Shown here piece after piece: positions 26,003 to 35,014 of a stretch of 64,000 nt of DNA (positions are counted from its first letter, which is position 1; every line of letters starts with the position of its first letter). The notes beneath the pieces are model-generated. The model saw nothing but the letters and a program-made list of their open reading frames with translations, was not told the DNA's origin and made no database searches. The position numbers were made by a program, and so were the translations under genes. The stretch covers positions 62,001-126,000 of the forward strand of contig JAWKPW010000002.1 of the NCBI GenBank assembly GCA_041390465.1, read 5' to 3'. This stretch comes from JAABRU01 sp041390465 (lineage in GTDB: Bacteria; Desulfobacterota; Desulfobacteria; Desulfobacterales; Desulfococcaceae).

Positions 26003-27120
26003 TACAGGCCAGCAACTGGATTCACAGCAAACTGCGGCCCCTTCTTTATCCTGATATTCAAAAACAAAACCTCGGCACAGCATTGACGCATATTCTCTTC
26101 GCCTGCTAAGGGACTGATTTTCTTCATGATTTCCAGCACCATATCCTTTTCATGCGGCAAAATTTTTTCTCTCATAAGCTCATCCCGTCCTTCCAAAGAC
26201 TTCGAGCGTATTGAGGAAAAGGCGGGATCCGCTTTCCAGGCAGTGAAAAACAGACGCATGAGTGTGCGCACACTGCCTCCGCTCATGCGGCAGAGGGTTT
26301 CAGCAGTTGCGCTTTTTCAAATACCGTCTCAGCCATTTTTGATATGCTCCGCCCCATCTCGTATTCGGAAAAACCCGTGTCATCACAGTATGTTTCAGCA
26401 GATGCAGACCTTTTTCGCAAACTTGCCTCTGAGCAGAACCGGAACCATTGCCAGCACTTTGGGTTTGGAAAAATGTCATTTGAGATTTTCCGATTCATCA
26501 GAATACACCATGCTCAGGGGAGCGGTCAATGATGGTATGGCAGTCGAGATTTCTTTGAAGGTTTTCAGCATGTCGCTTTCATATTTCTGACGATGCTCCA
26601 GCCCATCCGCAATCGGGCACAAGGCCCGGCTTTCCCTTTTCTCTGCATTTGTTTTGCAATGGCAAAAATTTCTTTGTTGATCCGCTCCATGCTTCTGTCC
26701 GGTCCGGATTCCGGTCTGTCGGCTTCGGCGCCTGTATGACCGGGCACTGAACCATTCCCGTTCAAGCAGACTTTATCCAGCTTTCGGACAGCGGCAGCAG
26801 CAGATCGTTGATGCTGTCTGTTTCCGCTTTGCTGGTTGTATGCGGCATAAATCAACATGGAAGCCGTCATCCTCCAGTCTTTTTTCAGCCGCAGCAGTCT
26901 CCGTGGATTTGCCGTACTCGCATGACCGGTGAAAATCTGAAAAGAAGGTTCATCTGAAAGTGCTATGGTGCGTCTGATTTCCTGAATCAGGCTCCGGAAC
27001 GCACAGAGGAAAAATCCGATAGTATTTCTGATCTTCTCGCTTTGGATATATCCCAGTGTGCAGGTTGGATTGCAGACCCGGAAAAGCTGTTTCACCCAAT
27101 CTCTGCTTTCCGCTGTATCT
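26002..27120 (-). pseudogene. P-loop ATPase, STAND/KAP-like, frameshifted
   Basis: Pieces in several minus-strand frames combine into one protein. Around 26920 the frames together read FQIFTGH, then GKSTE, then RLEDDGFHV, which is a Walker A loop with the usual following helix and strand. Near the C-terminus are PLSMVYSDESENLKWHF and RMSGGSVRTLMRLFFTAW, the S-G-G-x-x-R-x-L motif found late in many ATP-binding proteins of this broad group. The role is unknown; such ATPases act in signalling and defence. The stop codon abuts the MITE at 26002. At least six frame changes are needed to join the pieces. Confidence 0.5.
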
Positions 27121-27159
27121 TCTTCTGGACTGAAACAGGTGTGCTGCATGGTCCCAGAT

Positions 27160-27759
27160 TTCTTTCAGAAAATCCTGTTCATTGAGTGAGATACTGTAAA
27201 AATGATTGCAATCTGGGAATGACTTCCAGAACCGCATCCGGATGGGCAATTGTCTGAGCATATTCCGGACATTTTCTACAGATGCAAATTCATCCCGGTC
27301 CCGCACACGGCCAGACAGGACAGGGAATCGGGTGCACATCTTCAAAACGCGCCAAATCCACAGGCGGGCGATACCATGAGATATGCGGCAAATCTTTTTC
27401 CGCTTTGCAGTCAATATGGGCATTGACCTTTAAGTCCCGAAAGAATATCCGGGCTGTCCCCACCTCTTTTATGCCCTATGCATACAGATACGATGCTGCC
27501 CGGACATCTGTCTGCCTTCCCTTCCTCCTTTTTCATCATGCACTCCCGCACTGTTGGCCCACGCCCCTGAAATTGAACCGCAGGGTGGTATATCCTTTTT
27601 CCGGCAACCTCCAGAATGGTCTTTGACTATTATACTGTCCATGTCCCCTCCGTACAGAGGATGCGGATGGGTAATGACAACCCCCTCTGTCTGTCTCGTC
27701 GCTGATCCAAAAGCCTTCCAGCCGGTATGGCCGGAATGAAACCGGATCTGTTCTTCCAT
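27160..27759 (-). pseudogene. Alpha/beta hydrolase, frameshifted
   Basis: The intact first part reads MEEQIRFHSGHTG and EGVVITHPHPLYGGDMDSIIV. Then, in other frames, come YTTLRFNFRGVG, a GYSFG nucleophile elbow (Ser within G-x-S-x-G), HISWYRPPVDLARFEDVHPIP, PVLSGRVRDRDEFA (acid strand) and PDCNHFYS (catalytic His). This order matches small alpha/beta hydrolases of the type HPHPLYGGDM...GYSFG. The protein would be a cytoplasmic esterase or peptidase-like hydrolase of unknown substrate. It follows the AMMECR1 gene closely. Frameshifts occur at about 27640, 27560 and 27470 and again near 27290. Confidence 0.6.
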
Positions 27760-27764
27760 GATAT

Positions 27765-28420
27765 TGTCTGCTCCGTGATTGACGGTAATCCGGTTTTTCC
27801 TGAAAGGATTCCGGACGGTTTTATCGAACTCATGCTCGCTGAAGACATTTGCCTGAAAAGTGAAAAAACGGGCATTTTCTTTCCATGCGTCCGAGGCCAG
27901 CCCGGCCTTTTGACAGAGATGTCCCAGCATCTGCTCCCGGTCCCAGCCCCGCTCCGGAGCCACCTGGGGAAGAAAGACAGCAGAGCGTCCATCTTTACGG
28001 ATCTGCACTCCGTCACGTCCCACAAGAATCTGCCCGGCCCGGACACTTCCCGGAAAGGTGTCAGTCAGCACGGATATTTAATTTCCTGCATTGCGGAAGT
28101 CTCGCGCCGGCAAGGGTCCGAAAACGCCCGTCCTGAAACGCCAAAAAGCTCAGAGCCATTTCCACCACCCGACAGAGAGGGCGGTTCCCGGCCATATCTG
28201 ATGCAGCCTGCAGATCCCCTATTTTTTTTCAAAGTGACAACGCACCTCTGCTATACTAGGTATTGTGCATCAAATCCGCGCCAGAGGCACGGTTTCAATC
28301 CAGATACCAGCGATGGTGTTCTCTGGGCAAAGGCCAGCAGAGATTTTTTTGCGCGCCATTCAGATCATCTGGCAGATCAGCCGATCGCCGGATTCCGGCA
28401 CAAAGGTCCTGGCATCCGGT
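27765..28420 (-). pseudogene. AMMECR1-domain protein (AmmeMemoRadiSam protein A), frameshifted
   Basis: Frames combine to give RCVVTLKK, then a GCI-like segment, VVEMALSFLAFQDGRF, and an intact stretch QILVGRDGVQIRKDGRSAVFLPQVAPERGWDREQMLGHLCQKAGL, which is the AMMECR1 signature (LPQVAPExGWD and CxKAGL). The domain is widespread and its biochemical role is uncertain; it is often linked with a MEMO-like protein and a radical SAM enzyme. The MEMO-like gene lies directly upstream here. Boundaries are approximate because of several indels. Confidence 0.65.
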
Positions 28421-29258
28421 CTGTGCAAACTTTCCGATGCCGCAAACACAACTGCCCTGCATCCACCAATTCGATTCCGATCTCCCAGACGCGCCAACGG
28501 AATGGCATAACTGATGATGCGTCCGCAGTTGGCTCCAAAGCTGCACGCGGTCACGGCGTAGCCCATAATGGGAGCCTGACCGCATAGGAAAGTGGAAAGA
28601 TTGCTGATTCCTTTCTTTCCAGCCCGATGACCTCACTCAGACGGGCCGGATCAAGGGAATCATGGCTTCCAGCGTATTGCGGTTCAGACAGGCGCATCCT
28701 CATACGCGGGATAATGGGACAAATCCGTGCTGGATGGGCAATCAGCGCGGCGGGAGCGAATCACATCTGCCAGTTTTCTGCCAAAACGCACACAGGTTTG
28801 CGGATCATCGGTTCCCAATGACCGGAAGAATCTTCTGCACCCGGAAAAGGATTTGCACAAAGGGAATCATCACCTCCACAGAATGCTCTTTCTCATGCGC
28901 GCTCTGTGAAAGAAATATCACCTTTTCCGACATGAGTGTCACGCGGTTTTTTCATCAATTTCCGCCACACCCAGAGGTGTCCGGTATCCGCTCAGGACAA
29001 ACGGAAATTCCGGCAAAACCGGGAGCGGAATGATTGGTTCCCAGCAGGACTATGAGATCGGCATTCATGCCCTGCAGCCTTGTGCAAACGCGGTCTGCTA
29101 GATTTGACCGGAATAGATATAACCGGCGGGGCGCAATGCGGCACGGGGCGTTCCCCTTTTGCCGGAAGCGCACTATCCAGAAAATGCCGGACTGCGAGAG
29201 AGAGAGTTTCTCCTGGATCAGAAGGATAAAACCGTCCGGAAACCGCAGGCTCCGGCAT
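28420..29258 (-). pseudogene. MEMO-family protein (AmmeMemoRadiSam protein B), frameshifted
   Basis: Starts MPEPAVSGRFYPSDPGETLS at the ATG at 29258. Later pieces are ADLIVLLGTNHSAPGFAGISV, HEKEHSVEVMIPFVQ, DLSHYPAYEDA and, near the end, GYAVTACSFGANCGRIISYA. MEMO proteins share the fold of metal-dependent dioxygenases; GxxH and H-x-x-E-H-S-x-E residues are visible. The pair with AMMECR1 marks the conserved AmmeMemoRadiSam neighbourhood. The radical SAM member is not found in this window. Frame changes at about 29130, 28920, 28800, 28680 and 28560. Confidence 0.65.
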
Positions 29259-29688
29259 TATCCGCGGCAAATGCCTGCGAACTTCGAAGGGGAAAATCAG
29301 CGTGATGGCAAGAAACAAAAAGATTTTGCTGTCTCCATTTCAGACCTCCGGTTTTTCTGGTTGCAGGTACTCTCAGTCGAAAGTTTTCAGGCATCCTCCA
29401 AAAACCTGATTTTTCCGAAAAATCCGGTTGTTGTGAAAAATGCTGTATTCCAAAAATCTGTGAGGTCAGCCTTTTTCCCTGTCATTTTGGATTAAGCTGA
29501 AATCTGTTCATTTCAAATCATTTTGAATACGGCTTTTGCCGACAACAGTGCTGACATGAGATCGCAAACAGTGAACGGCCTTTTCTGACAGGTGCATTCC
29601 GGGTGCAGAGACACAATGCTCTCTGATAAGATACAGAAAAAAAAGCGTTTTCAGGCAGAAAGAACCCGAAAACCTTGTTTTTTATGCA
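29259..29688 (-). other. Intergenic region with one palindrome
   Basis: No gene supported. It holds a degenerate family-A palindrome (29401-29431) preceded by GAAAGTTTTCAGG, the same outer arm seen at 20743-20805. Confidence 0.5.
29401..29431. repeat. Family-A palindrome, degenerate
   Basis: AAAACCTGATTTTTCC is mirrored by GAAAAATCCGGTTG with mismatches; upstream of the MEMO gene on its strand. Confidence 0.55.
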
Positions 29689-29760
29689 GGCCGTAATAAT
29701 CGAACCAATAACCTACTGATTAAGAGTCGGGTGCTCTTTACCCAGTTGAGCTAATTGCCC
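29689..29760 (-). tRNA. tRNA-Lys (anticodon CTT), damaged acceptor and T arms
   Basis: On the minus strand the sequence opens GGGCAATTAGCTCAACTGGG, has a D arm, and an anticodon arm with loop CTCTTAA (anticodon CTT, lysine). A variable region and GGTTCGATT follow. The 3' side reads ATTACGGCC, which would pair with GGCCGT rather than with the GGGCAAT present at the 5' end, and the T stem cannot close. The D loop also carries extra bases. A few base changes or indels would restore a normal tRNA-Lys, so this is a real tRNA gene with errors or a decayed one. Confidence 0.7.
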
Positions 29761-29892
29761 TGCGTAAAGAATGGTTACTTTACCAGTTTTTTCCCCAAAA
29801 GTCAACAAAAAAATTTCCGGGATGGCTGTAAAAACTGTCTGCTCCCCCTTGGCGTCCTGCGCCCCGGTATCCGAAACACACAGAAAAACAAC

Positions 29893-29919
29893 GGATTCCG
29901 GCTTTTGCCGGAATGACGG
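29893..29919. repeat. GGATTCCGGC...GCCGGAATGACGG hairpin repeat
   Basis: ATTCCGGC and GCCGGAAT form an 8-bp stem around TTTT. It is the widely dispersed GGATTCC-type intergenic hairpin; a relative lies at 62157-62184. It sits just downstream of lpxD. Confidence 0.6.
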
Positions 29920-29961
29920 AGAATACAGCAAATGCCGGATTTTCAGATGCCTGCACAGCCA

Positions 29962-31036
29962 TCAAGTTAATTTTAAAAAAGTCACGCTGCCGGTCGCAGG
30001 CGCTTGTGCCATGCTCTTCCGCATCCGCTGTTCTGGCCAGTTTTTTCTCCATTTTCCGGGAAGGCTTTTCCACATGTCCGGCAGGGATTTGATCAGGGAA
30101 TATGCCCGTTTTGCTCGCGAGCCTCAAACGCGGGAACCGAATATCTTTGAAAACCCTCTGTCCGGGATATCGTCCCCCACCCCGGACTGGGCAATCGATC
30201 ATCACACCGCCGCTGATTTTCAGGATGTCCCGCAATGCCCACCTGTCCGCCCGCCACGCAGTGATGCCCCATGACCACAGATCCGGCAATCCCCACCTGC
30301 GGAACCAGCAGGCAGCCAATCCGGTGCCGTGACCAATGACCACATGATCCCCGATTTTGCGCTCTCTTTGCCGATAACCGTATCATCCAGAGCGCCCTTT
30401 CAATCGCGCAAATTTGCGCCCAGTTCTGCATCATCTTCACGATCACTCTGCCGATATGGACAATTTTGTGATGAATCCCCTTGTGCGTGGCATATCCGAA
30501 GCCATCCTGCCCCACTGTGGCATTGGCATGGATTCTGACCCGGTTCCCGATTCTGCAATTTTCATACACCACCACATTGGGAAAAAGCACGCAGTTCTCT
30601 TCCGATTTGAACATTTTTTCCCACAGATACCCCCCGGATATATCCGGCTTCCTCTTCCAATGCGCGCATTTCTTCCACACTGACAAATCCCCGATGCAGG
30701 TGTTTTCCCGATCTATGCACTTTGGGCTATGGCAGATTTGGGACTGATGCAAAAATTCTCCGGCAAATCCGGTTTCCGTAAAACAAGTCCATAATCCAGG
30801 CAAATGCGATAGGGATCTTTCAGTAATCAGAAGAGACGCGGAGATCCAGTTCCTCTGCCGCAATAATGGCAGATGGTTTTGTGGTCAGGCACAGTTTTTT
30901 GTATTTCCGGTTTGCCAGAAATGATTTCCTTCTTTGGCACTTTCCAGAGTGGAAACAGAAATGGATGGGAACAGCCGCATCCTCCTCGTACACTGCCTCC
31001 CACATATGCGGCCAGTTCCTCCCAGTGTTTTTGCAT
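29962..31036 (-). pseudogene. lpxD: UDP-3-O-acylglucosamine N-acyltransferase, frameshifted
   Basis: The third enzyme of lipid A synthesis, expected in any Gram-negative outer-membrane bacterium with LPS. The N-terminus reads LEELAAYVGGSV-like (EELAAYVGGSVRG) followed by SFLANRKYKKLCLTTKPSAIIAAEELDL. The hexapeptide-repeat domain contains CVLFPNVVVYENCRIGNRVRIHANATVGQDGFGYA, the LpxD hallmark including the catalytic-region GFGY, then PQVGIAGSVVMGHHCVAGGQVGIAGH. The C-terminus can be read ALKARELIANIPSLPDMWK, ending TFLKLT. At least five frame changes interrupt it. As it should be essential, I suspect sequence error. Confidence 0.75.
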
Positions 31037-31267
31037 TCATGTTTGCGCGATCCTTTGCTATTGTCATTCAGACGCGAAGCAGGCACGGAAACCTGCTCCT
31101 TGTGCGGAAATCTTTTTTATAACAGTATTGGCAGAAAAGGGGCAACGGAGAAAACAGGAAAAATCAGCACCCGGGCAAACCGGATAAGAGAATGTTAAAA
31201 AACACGGAGGCGGTCCTACACCTGCCTCCGCAGGAAAATATCAGCGGATTTGATCTGTTATCACAAA

Positions 31268-32140
31268 TCATCCGTTCCATCGCGCCGTAAAACGGGTTAC
31301 TACCCATCCGAACTGTCCGCCCGGCGTTCCAACATAAAGCCATCCTCACTTTCACCCTTCACAGTAAGGGAATCTCCCCGCACACCAGCAGGAGACTGGA
31401 TAATGAAATCCGGGGCCGGGATCGGACATTGAGCACCTCTGCGGTGACAGAAGTCTGATAACTTCAAGTGAAAAGTGCGGGTATACCGCAGGGAGCCTCA
31501 CGCAGGCGGTCCCGGGCAACCACATAGCCGGAAGGAAACCTCTTTGTAATATACGCCGTCATTGTAATAATATATCAATCCCCGCCCACACTGACAGGAA
31601 CAGCCCAGCGGAAGCGAGACAAGCACTGTGCCAATCGGGGCTTACAAATACAGACGCCATTTCCATCCCGGATAATATCCAAACCAGGCCAGAAAATTTG
31701 CCCCCAGCCCAATGTGAACTCTGGATGATGAGAGCGGTGATAGCGAACCGGATGTCTGTGAGGGTGCACAGAAGGCCGGTGATGGACCAGTGGGCCGATG
31801 GCTGTAAACCGGGGCCGGTAATGGGGACGATGATCCGGTCTGTGCCGGGGCTCATACCGGGACTGTGATGAAAACTGTGTCTCGCTATCTTCCCGATGAT
31901 CCCCGGATGACTGATCCGCGGCTTTTAACGGATGAAAATCATTTCTGCCGCCCTTTCCGGACATGCCCCGGATGAAAGAGGAACGGTCGGGGCCGCTGGG
32001 CGCGAAAATCCCCTCTGCCGCTTTTTTCCCCCTGTAATCCTGAAAAGCAGATGCACCGCCTGTGCACAGAAACAGCATCACTGCGGAACTGTTGTGAGAA
32101 AACAGAGACATTGCTTTAATGCGGAAACAAGTTTTTTCAT
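31268..32140 (-). pseudogene. Exported DUF6515-like protein with C-terminal SH3-like domain, frameshifted
   Basis: The start MKKLVSALKQ followed by a hydrophobic stretch and SAF is a signal peptide at 32140. The middle is rich in Arg, His and Pro (YEPRHRPDHRPHYRPRF). Then GLIYYYNDGVYYKEV and GYVVARD appear, as in DUF6515 proteins. Near the end the frames read EVLNVRSRP, DSLTVKGES, and TPGGQFGWVV, which is a bacterial SH3-like domain. The protein probably sits in the periplasm or at the cell wall. Frame breaks lie at about 32070, 31660, 31540, 31450 and 31310. Confidence 0.5.
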
Positions 32141-33145
32141 GGCTTCCCTCCTTTTTTCTGCCGGATAACGCCTGTCTTCCATAAAGAATGAAGACCTTTG
32201 CCTGTCCTTTTTGACGATGATCGCGGTGAAAAGGTTTACAGTTTTTTGTGAGCGCACTGAAATTTTCTCCCTGTTTTCAGGATTTGCAAATCTGAATTTT
32301 TGCCAGGGGATTTCGACAGTGATCTCGCAGCGAATTCACCATTGAAAATATGCTTTATGGAAAATGTTTTGCGGAAGACAATGCCGGTCCGCTGTCGATT
32401 TGCAAAGTCCTGCAAGCATTCTGACCTTTGTGTCCTCTCTGTGTTCCCTTAGCGGTCAAAACAGACTCGGCACAAAGCATGTTTTCAATGGAGAATCGGT
32501 ATTATGTCCCAGGGAAAGACAGGACAGATTTTTTCTCAGAGATATTTATTATAATTTCATTACTTATCAAAATTGACTGTATCGTAATGAATACGCATAT
32601 ATTTTCACTTGACAAATCTGTCGTTATGATAGAAAACATAAAAATCAAACGTATTCCAGAAGGGTTTGGCAACCGGTCAGAAAAGATTCACTTACGGTTT
32701 TCTGAAGAAACTTGGAAGGCCGTTCACAGATCGAATCCCACCCCGGCTTGGGCACGGCTCCTGCTTTGTGCTGAAAGCATTGCATTGTTCTGATCACAAG
32801 AATACAAATCAGACAGAGGGCAGTGTCAGAAGTGAGAGATTTTCTGTCTCATTGTCATGACACAGGAATTTATCCGGAGCGCACAAAAAGATGACAGGGG
32901 CATAACTGCCTGCATTTTTTGTGTCAGTTTCCAAAAACAGCATCCGCGGGTTTGGTGCAGAGATTCGATTTTCCTTTCTGCAAAAGAGGATTCACCGGGG
33001 AAATTTCCGATCCCTTTGCAGTAAAAAAGAGAAAAAAGGGCGAAAACCCCGCTCGGTTTCTGAATGATGCAGAAAACACGCCGGACAGATTCAGAAAAAG
33101 AAAGGAGGCAAAGAATGAACGAATATTGTCAGAGAAATTCTGCGG
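32141..33145 (+). other. Long intergenic region with one MITE-like element
   Basis: About 1 kb without a supportable gene. It contains the MITE-like element at 32326-32502. Short open frames on both strands have no recognisable content. Confidence 0.55.
32326..32502. repeat. MITE-like element, about 177 bp, degenerate left end
   Basis: Left end (GC)GAATTCACCATTGAAAATATGC, right end GCATGTTTTCAATGGAGAATCGGTAT in shorter core form. The interior TTTGTGTCCTCTCTGTGTTCC matches the inner block of the type I elements in reverse orientation. Confidence 0.65.
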
Positions 33146-33386
33146 ATGAAAAAATTTGAGGAACTGCATGATGGCGCAGTTTTCATGTTTCCCGGAGATC
33201 GTGCCGGGGCAGTGTGAAAGATACAGGATTTGTCAAAATCGGGGCACCAACCGATACACAAAAATAGCGGAATTTCAGAAAACAGCGGGAGCCACCCCGT
33301 CTCAGGTGGATTGTCTCGGAGATGGAAGTTTTTCACAAAGGGGTTGTCGCCTTCCAGAAATTAAGGATGACAGTAAAAGGCAGTGA
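33146..33386 (+). pseudogene. Small frameshifted reading frame, unknown
   Basis: MKKFEELHDGAVFMFPGDRAGA starts at the ATG at 33146. After a one-base shift it continues VKDTGFVKIGAPTDTQ and then ATPSQVDCLGD, ending before the hairpin at 33375. The parts look coding (no low-complexity bias, AAGGAGGC upstream at about 33103) but I recognise no family. Confidence 0.35.
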
Positions 33387-33404
33387 AACCTTCACTGCCT
33401 TTTA
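33375..33404 (+). terminator. Rho-independent terminator-like hairpin
   Basis: AAAAGGCAGTGAA, three bases, TTCACTGCCTTTT followed by ATTTTTG: a 13-bp stem with T-rich tail. A sister hairpin with the same stem lies at 34413-34440. Confidence 0.75.
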
Positions 33405-33425
33405 TTTTTGCAGAGATGTTTGATC

Positions 33426-33481
33426 TTGACAGGAATCGGTTATGGCTTTACAGTAAAAAAACTGTAAGCGAATTGCTTACA
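33426..33481 (+). promoter_or_regulatory. Promoter and operator of the higBA locus
   Basis: TTGACA at 33426-33431 and TACAGT at 33449-33454 are 17 bases apart. Nine bases further, TGTAAGC-GAATT-GCTTACA (33463-33481) is a perfect 7-bp-arm inverted repeat, well placed for repression by the HigA antitoxin. The higB coding start lies about 90 bases downstream. Confidence 0.5.
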
Positions 33482-33570
33482 AGTTACGGTTCATTGACAA
33501 ATAAACTGCAAGGAGAAATTTTATGATGTGTTTTCCTTTTGTTATTTATCTGAAAATTGAGACAATCCTT

Positions 33571-33885
33571 TGATTGTGCTTATTCAGACATAAAGGATTG
33601 GAAGATTATTATTATAACAGAATTTTAAAAGGTATTCAGCAAACATGCAGATAAAATTGCTGATATTTGGATTTGATTGATGGCCAGATCCAAAATTGGA
33701 GACATTAATTTCCGGATCGGATTTGCACCCGCCGCTCTCAAAGAAGACAAAATATGGCGGTTGTTGTGTCAGAGCCTGGCGCATTACCTTCAGATTTGAA
33801 AATGTCGATGCCCTCTGTTGTGGATTATTTGAAGCTATCATTAGAAGGCTGGATTACTTCTCTTTTACCAAACAGGAAAAGAAGG
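33571..33885 (+). pseudogene. HigB-like toxin (RelE family), frameshifted
   Basis: Frames combine to FRHKGLEDYYYNRILKGIQQT, then HADKIADI and DLIDG, then SKIGDINF, DLHPPL and AWRITFRFENVDA. These pieces match in order the HigB toxin, a ribosome-dependent mRNA endonuclease; the WRITFRFENGDA block is its hallmark. At least four one-base shifts interrupt the gene. The following gene is a HigA-type antitoxin, in the toxin-first order typical of higBA. Confidence 0.6.
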
Positions 33886-33917
33886 CAGAATTGAATGTTT
33901 AACAGGTTAAAAAAATT

Positions 33918-34176
33918 ATGGATATGCAAAAGAAAACCGGCACATCCCGGACGTATTATACGAAATCTTTATCTGAAGCCCCTGTCATTGACAATAACTG
34001 AACTGGCAGAATCGATCTGTGTTCCAGAAAAACGGTTTCAGCCATTGTCAATGAACGGAATGATTACACCGGAAATGGCACTTCGTCTGTCACAGGCTTT
34101 TGGCACGACCTTGATCTGGCTGAATCAAGAGAAAAAGCATGATTTATGGTGTGCCATGAATGCGAATAAGGACTGA
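33918..34176 (+). CDS. HigA-family antitoxin, with compensating frameshifts
   Basis: An XRE-type helix-turn-helix antitoxin: KPAHPGRIIRNLYLKPLSLTITELAESI, then PEMALRLSQAFGTT and DLW at the end. The recognition-helix segment reads VPEKRFQPLSMNG in the open frame, but the next frame of the same DNA gives SRKTVSAIVNER, the usual HigA sequence. So one base is missing near 34021 and one frame is restored near 34057. A third shift near 33930 separates the ATG at 33918 from the HPG motif. The pattern suggests read errors. It would neutralise HigB and repress the operon. Confidence 0.6.
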
Positions 34177-34240
34177 TGAATGTGCGGAAGATTTATCAGC
34201 ATGCAGTGAAGCTGTTGCCCGAGAGGAGTTTCTATTGCTC

Positions 34241-34396
34241 ATACCAATTCTGCATTGAAACCATGCTTATCCGATTCCGGCGCCGAAATGAAATGAAACG
34301 GAATTCTTGGCCTCGGTTCTCGAATCCTTTCAGTTTCCCGGCTTTCAGTCTGGACCTTTCCGCCCATGCATTGTATAAATTCAATGACGATTTTAT
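34241..34396. repeat. MITE-like element, type III, 156 bp
   Basis: Left end ATACCAATTCTGCATTGAA; right end degenerate (ATTCAATGACGATTTTAT). The interior (AACGGAATT, CCGGCTTTCAGT, GCATTGTATAAATTCAATG) matches the element at 34713-34890. It lies just after higA. Confidence 0.65.
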
Positions 34397-34412
34397 TCCC
34401 GATTGGAGAAGC

Positions 34413-34440
34413 AAAAAGGCAGTGAAATTTTCACTGCCTT
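34413..34440 (-). terminator. Hairpin terminator for the minus-strand small gene
   Basis: AAGGCAGTGAAA and TTTCACTGCCTT form the stem; read on the minus strand it ends in TTTTTGC. It shares its stem with the terminator at 33375. Confidence 0.65.
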
Positions 34441-34452
34441 GCTTGCGGAATT

Positions 34453-34666
34453 TCATCTCCAGCATCCGCAGACAGTCCTTCGGCAAAACTGGTGCGTACC
34501 TTTGTCTCGCAGACTTACCTCCACAAGATCATTGGGATCATTGATGGAGGTGTCCGGATCTCGTGATGATGCTGTGAAGCCCGATGTATTCGTCCATGTA
34601 ATCTTTCCACATTTCATCTTCCGAACGTTTGTACACTTCCACTTTCTGTCCTCTGCGGAATGACAT
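34453..34666 (-). pseudogene. Small protein of unknown function, one frameshift
   Basis: Starts MSFRRGQKVEVYKRSEDEMW at the ATG at 34666 with GGAGGGAAATC upstream. After a shift at about 34560 it continues SRDPDTSINDPNDLVEVSLRDKGTHQFCRR. Both parts look coding and the hairpin at 34413 follows. No family recognised; the length would be about 70 residues. Confidence 0.4.
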
Positions 34667-34712
34667 GATTTCCCTCCGTGCTGAATGCTGAATTTTCAAT
34701 GTTGAATGTATA

Positions 34713-34890
34713 ATACCAATTCTCCATTGAAAATATGCCTGTCCGGTTCCGGAGTGCCAAAACGGATTGAAACGGAATTTTGGCCGGATTTCCGGACTGT
34801 TTCAGTGTCCCGGACTTTCAGTTCGGGACTCCTTCGCCCCAGATCTGGGGGTAAGCTAAACACTGCATAAATTCAATGGCGATTTGGTAT
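34713..34890. repeat. MITE-like element, type III, 178 bp
   Basis: Left end ATACCAATTCTCCATTGAA, right end TTCAATGGCGATTTGGTAT. The interior holds CCGGACTTTCAGTTCGGGAC and a long purine/pyrimidine stretch shared with 34241-34396. Confidence 0.75.
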
Positions 34891-34937
34891 AATGCCTGTG
34901 TCAGTGCCATTGACGCGAATCGAAAAGGATTTGTCGG

Positions 34938-34997
34938 GAGTCCAAACTGAAATTTGGAAGTCTGTGGCTTTTTGCCAAATTTTCAGTTTGGCACTCC
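34938..34997 (-). terminator. Long hairpin after the molybdoenzyme operon
   Basis: GAGTCCAAACTGAAATTTGG and CCAAATTTTCAGTTTGGCACTC are imperfect inverted repeats of about 22 bp around a 17-base loop, 17 bases beyond the stop of the flavoprotein gene. It is the natural end of that operon. Confidence 0.6.
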
Positions 34998-35014
34998 GGT
35001 AAAAGCAAATTCTG

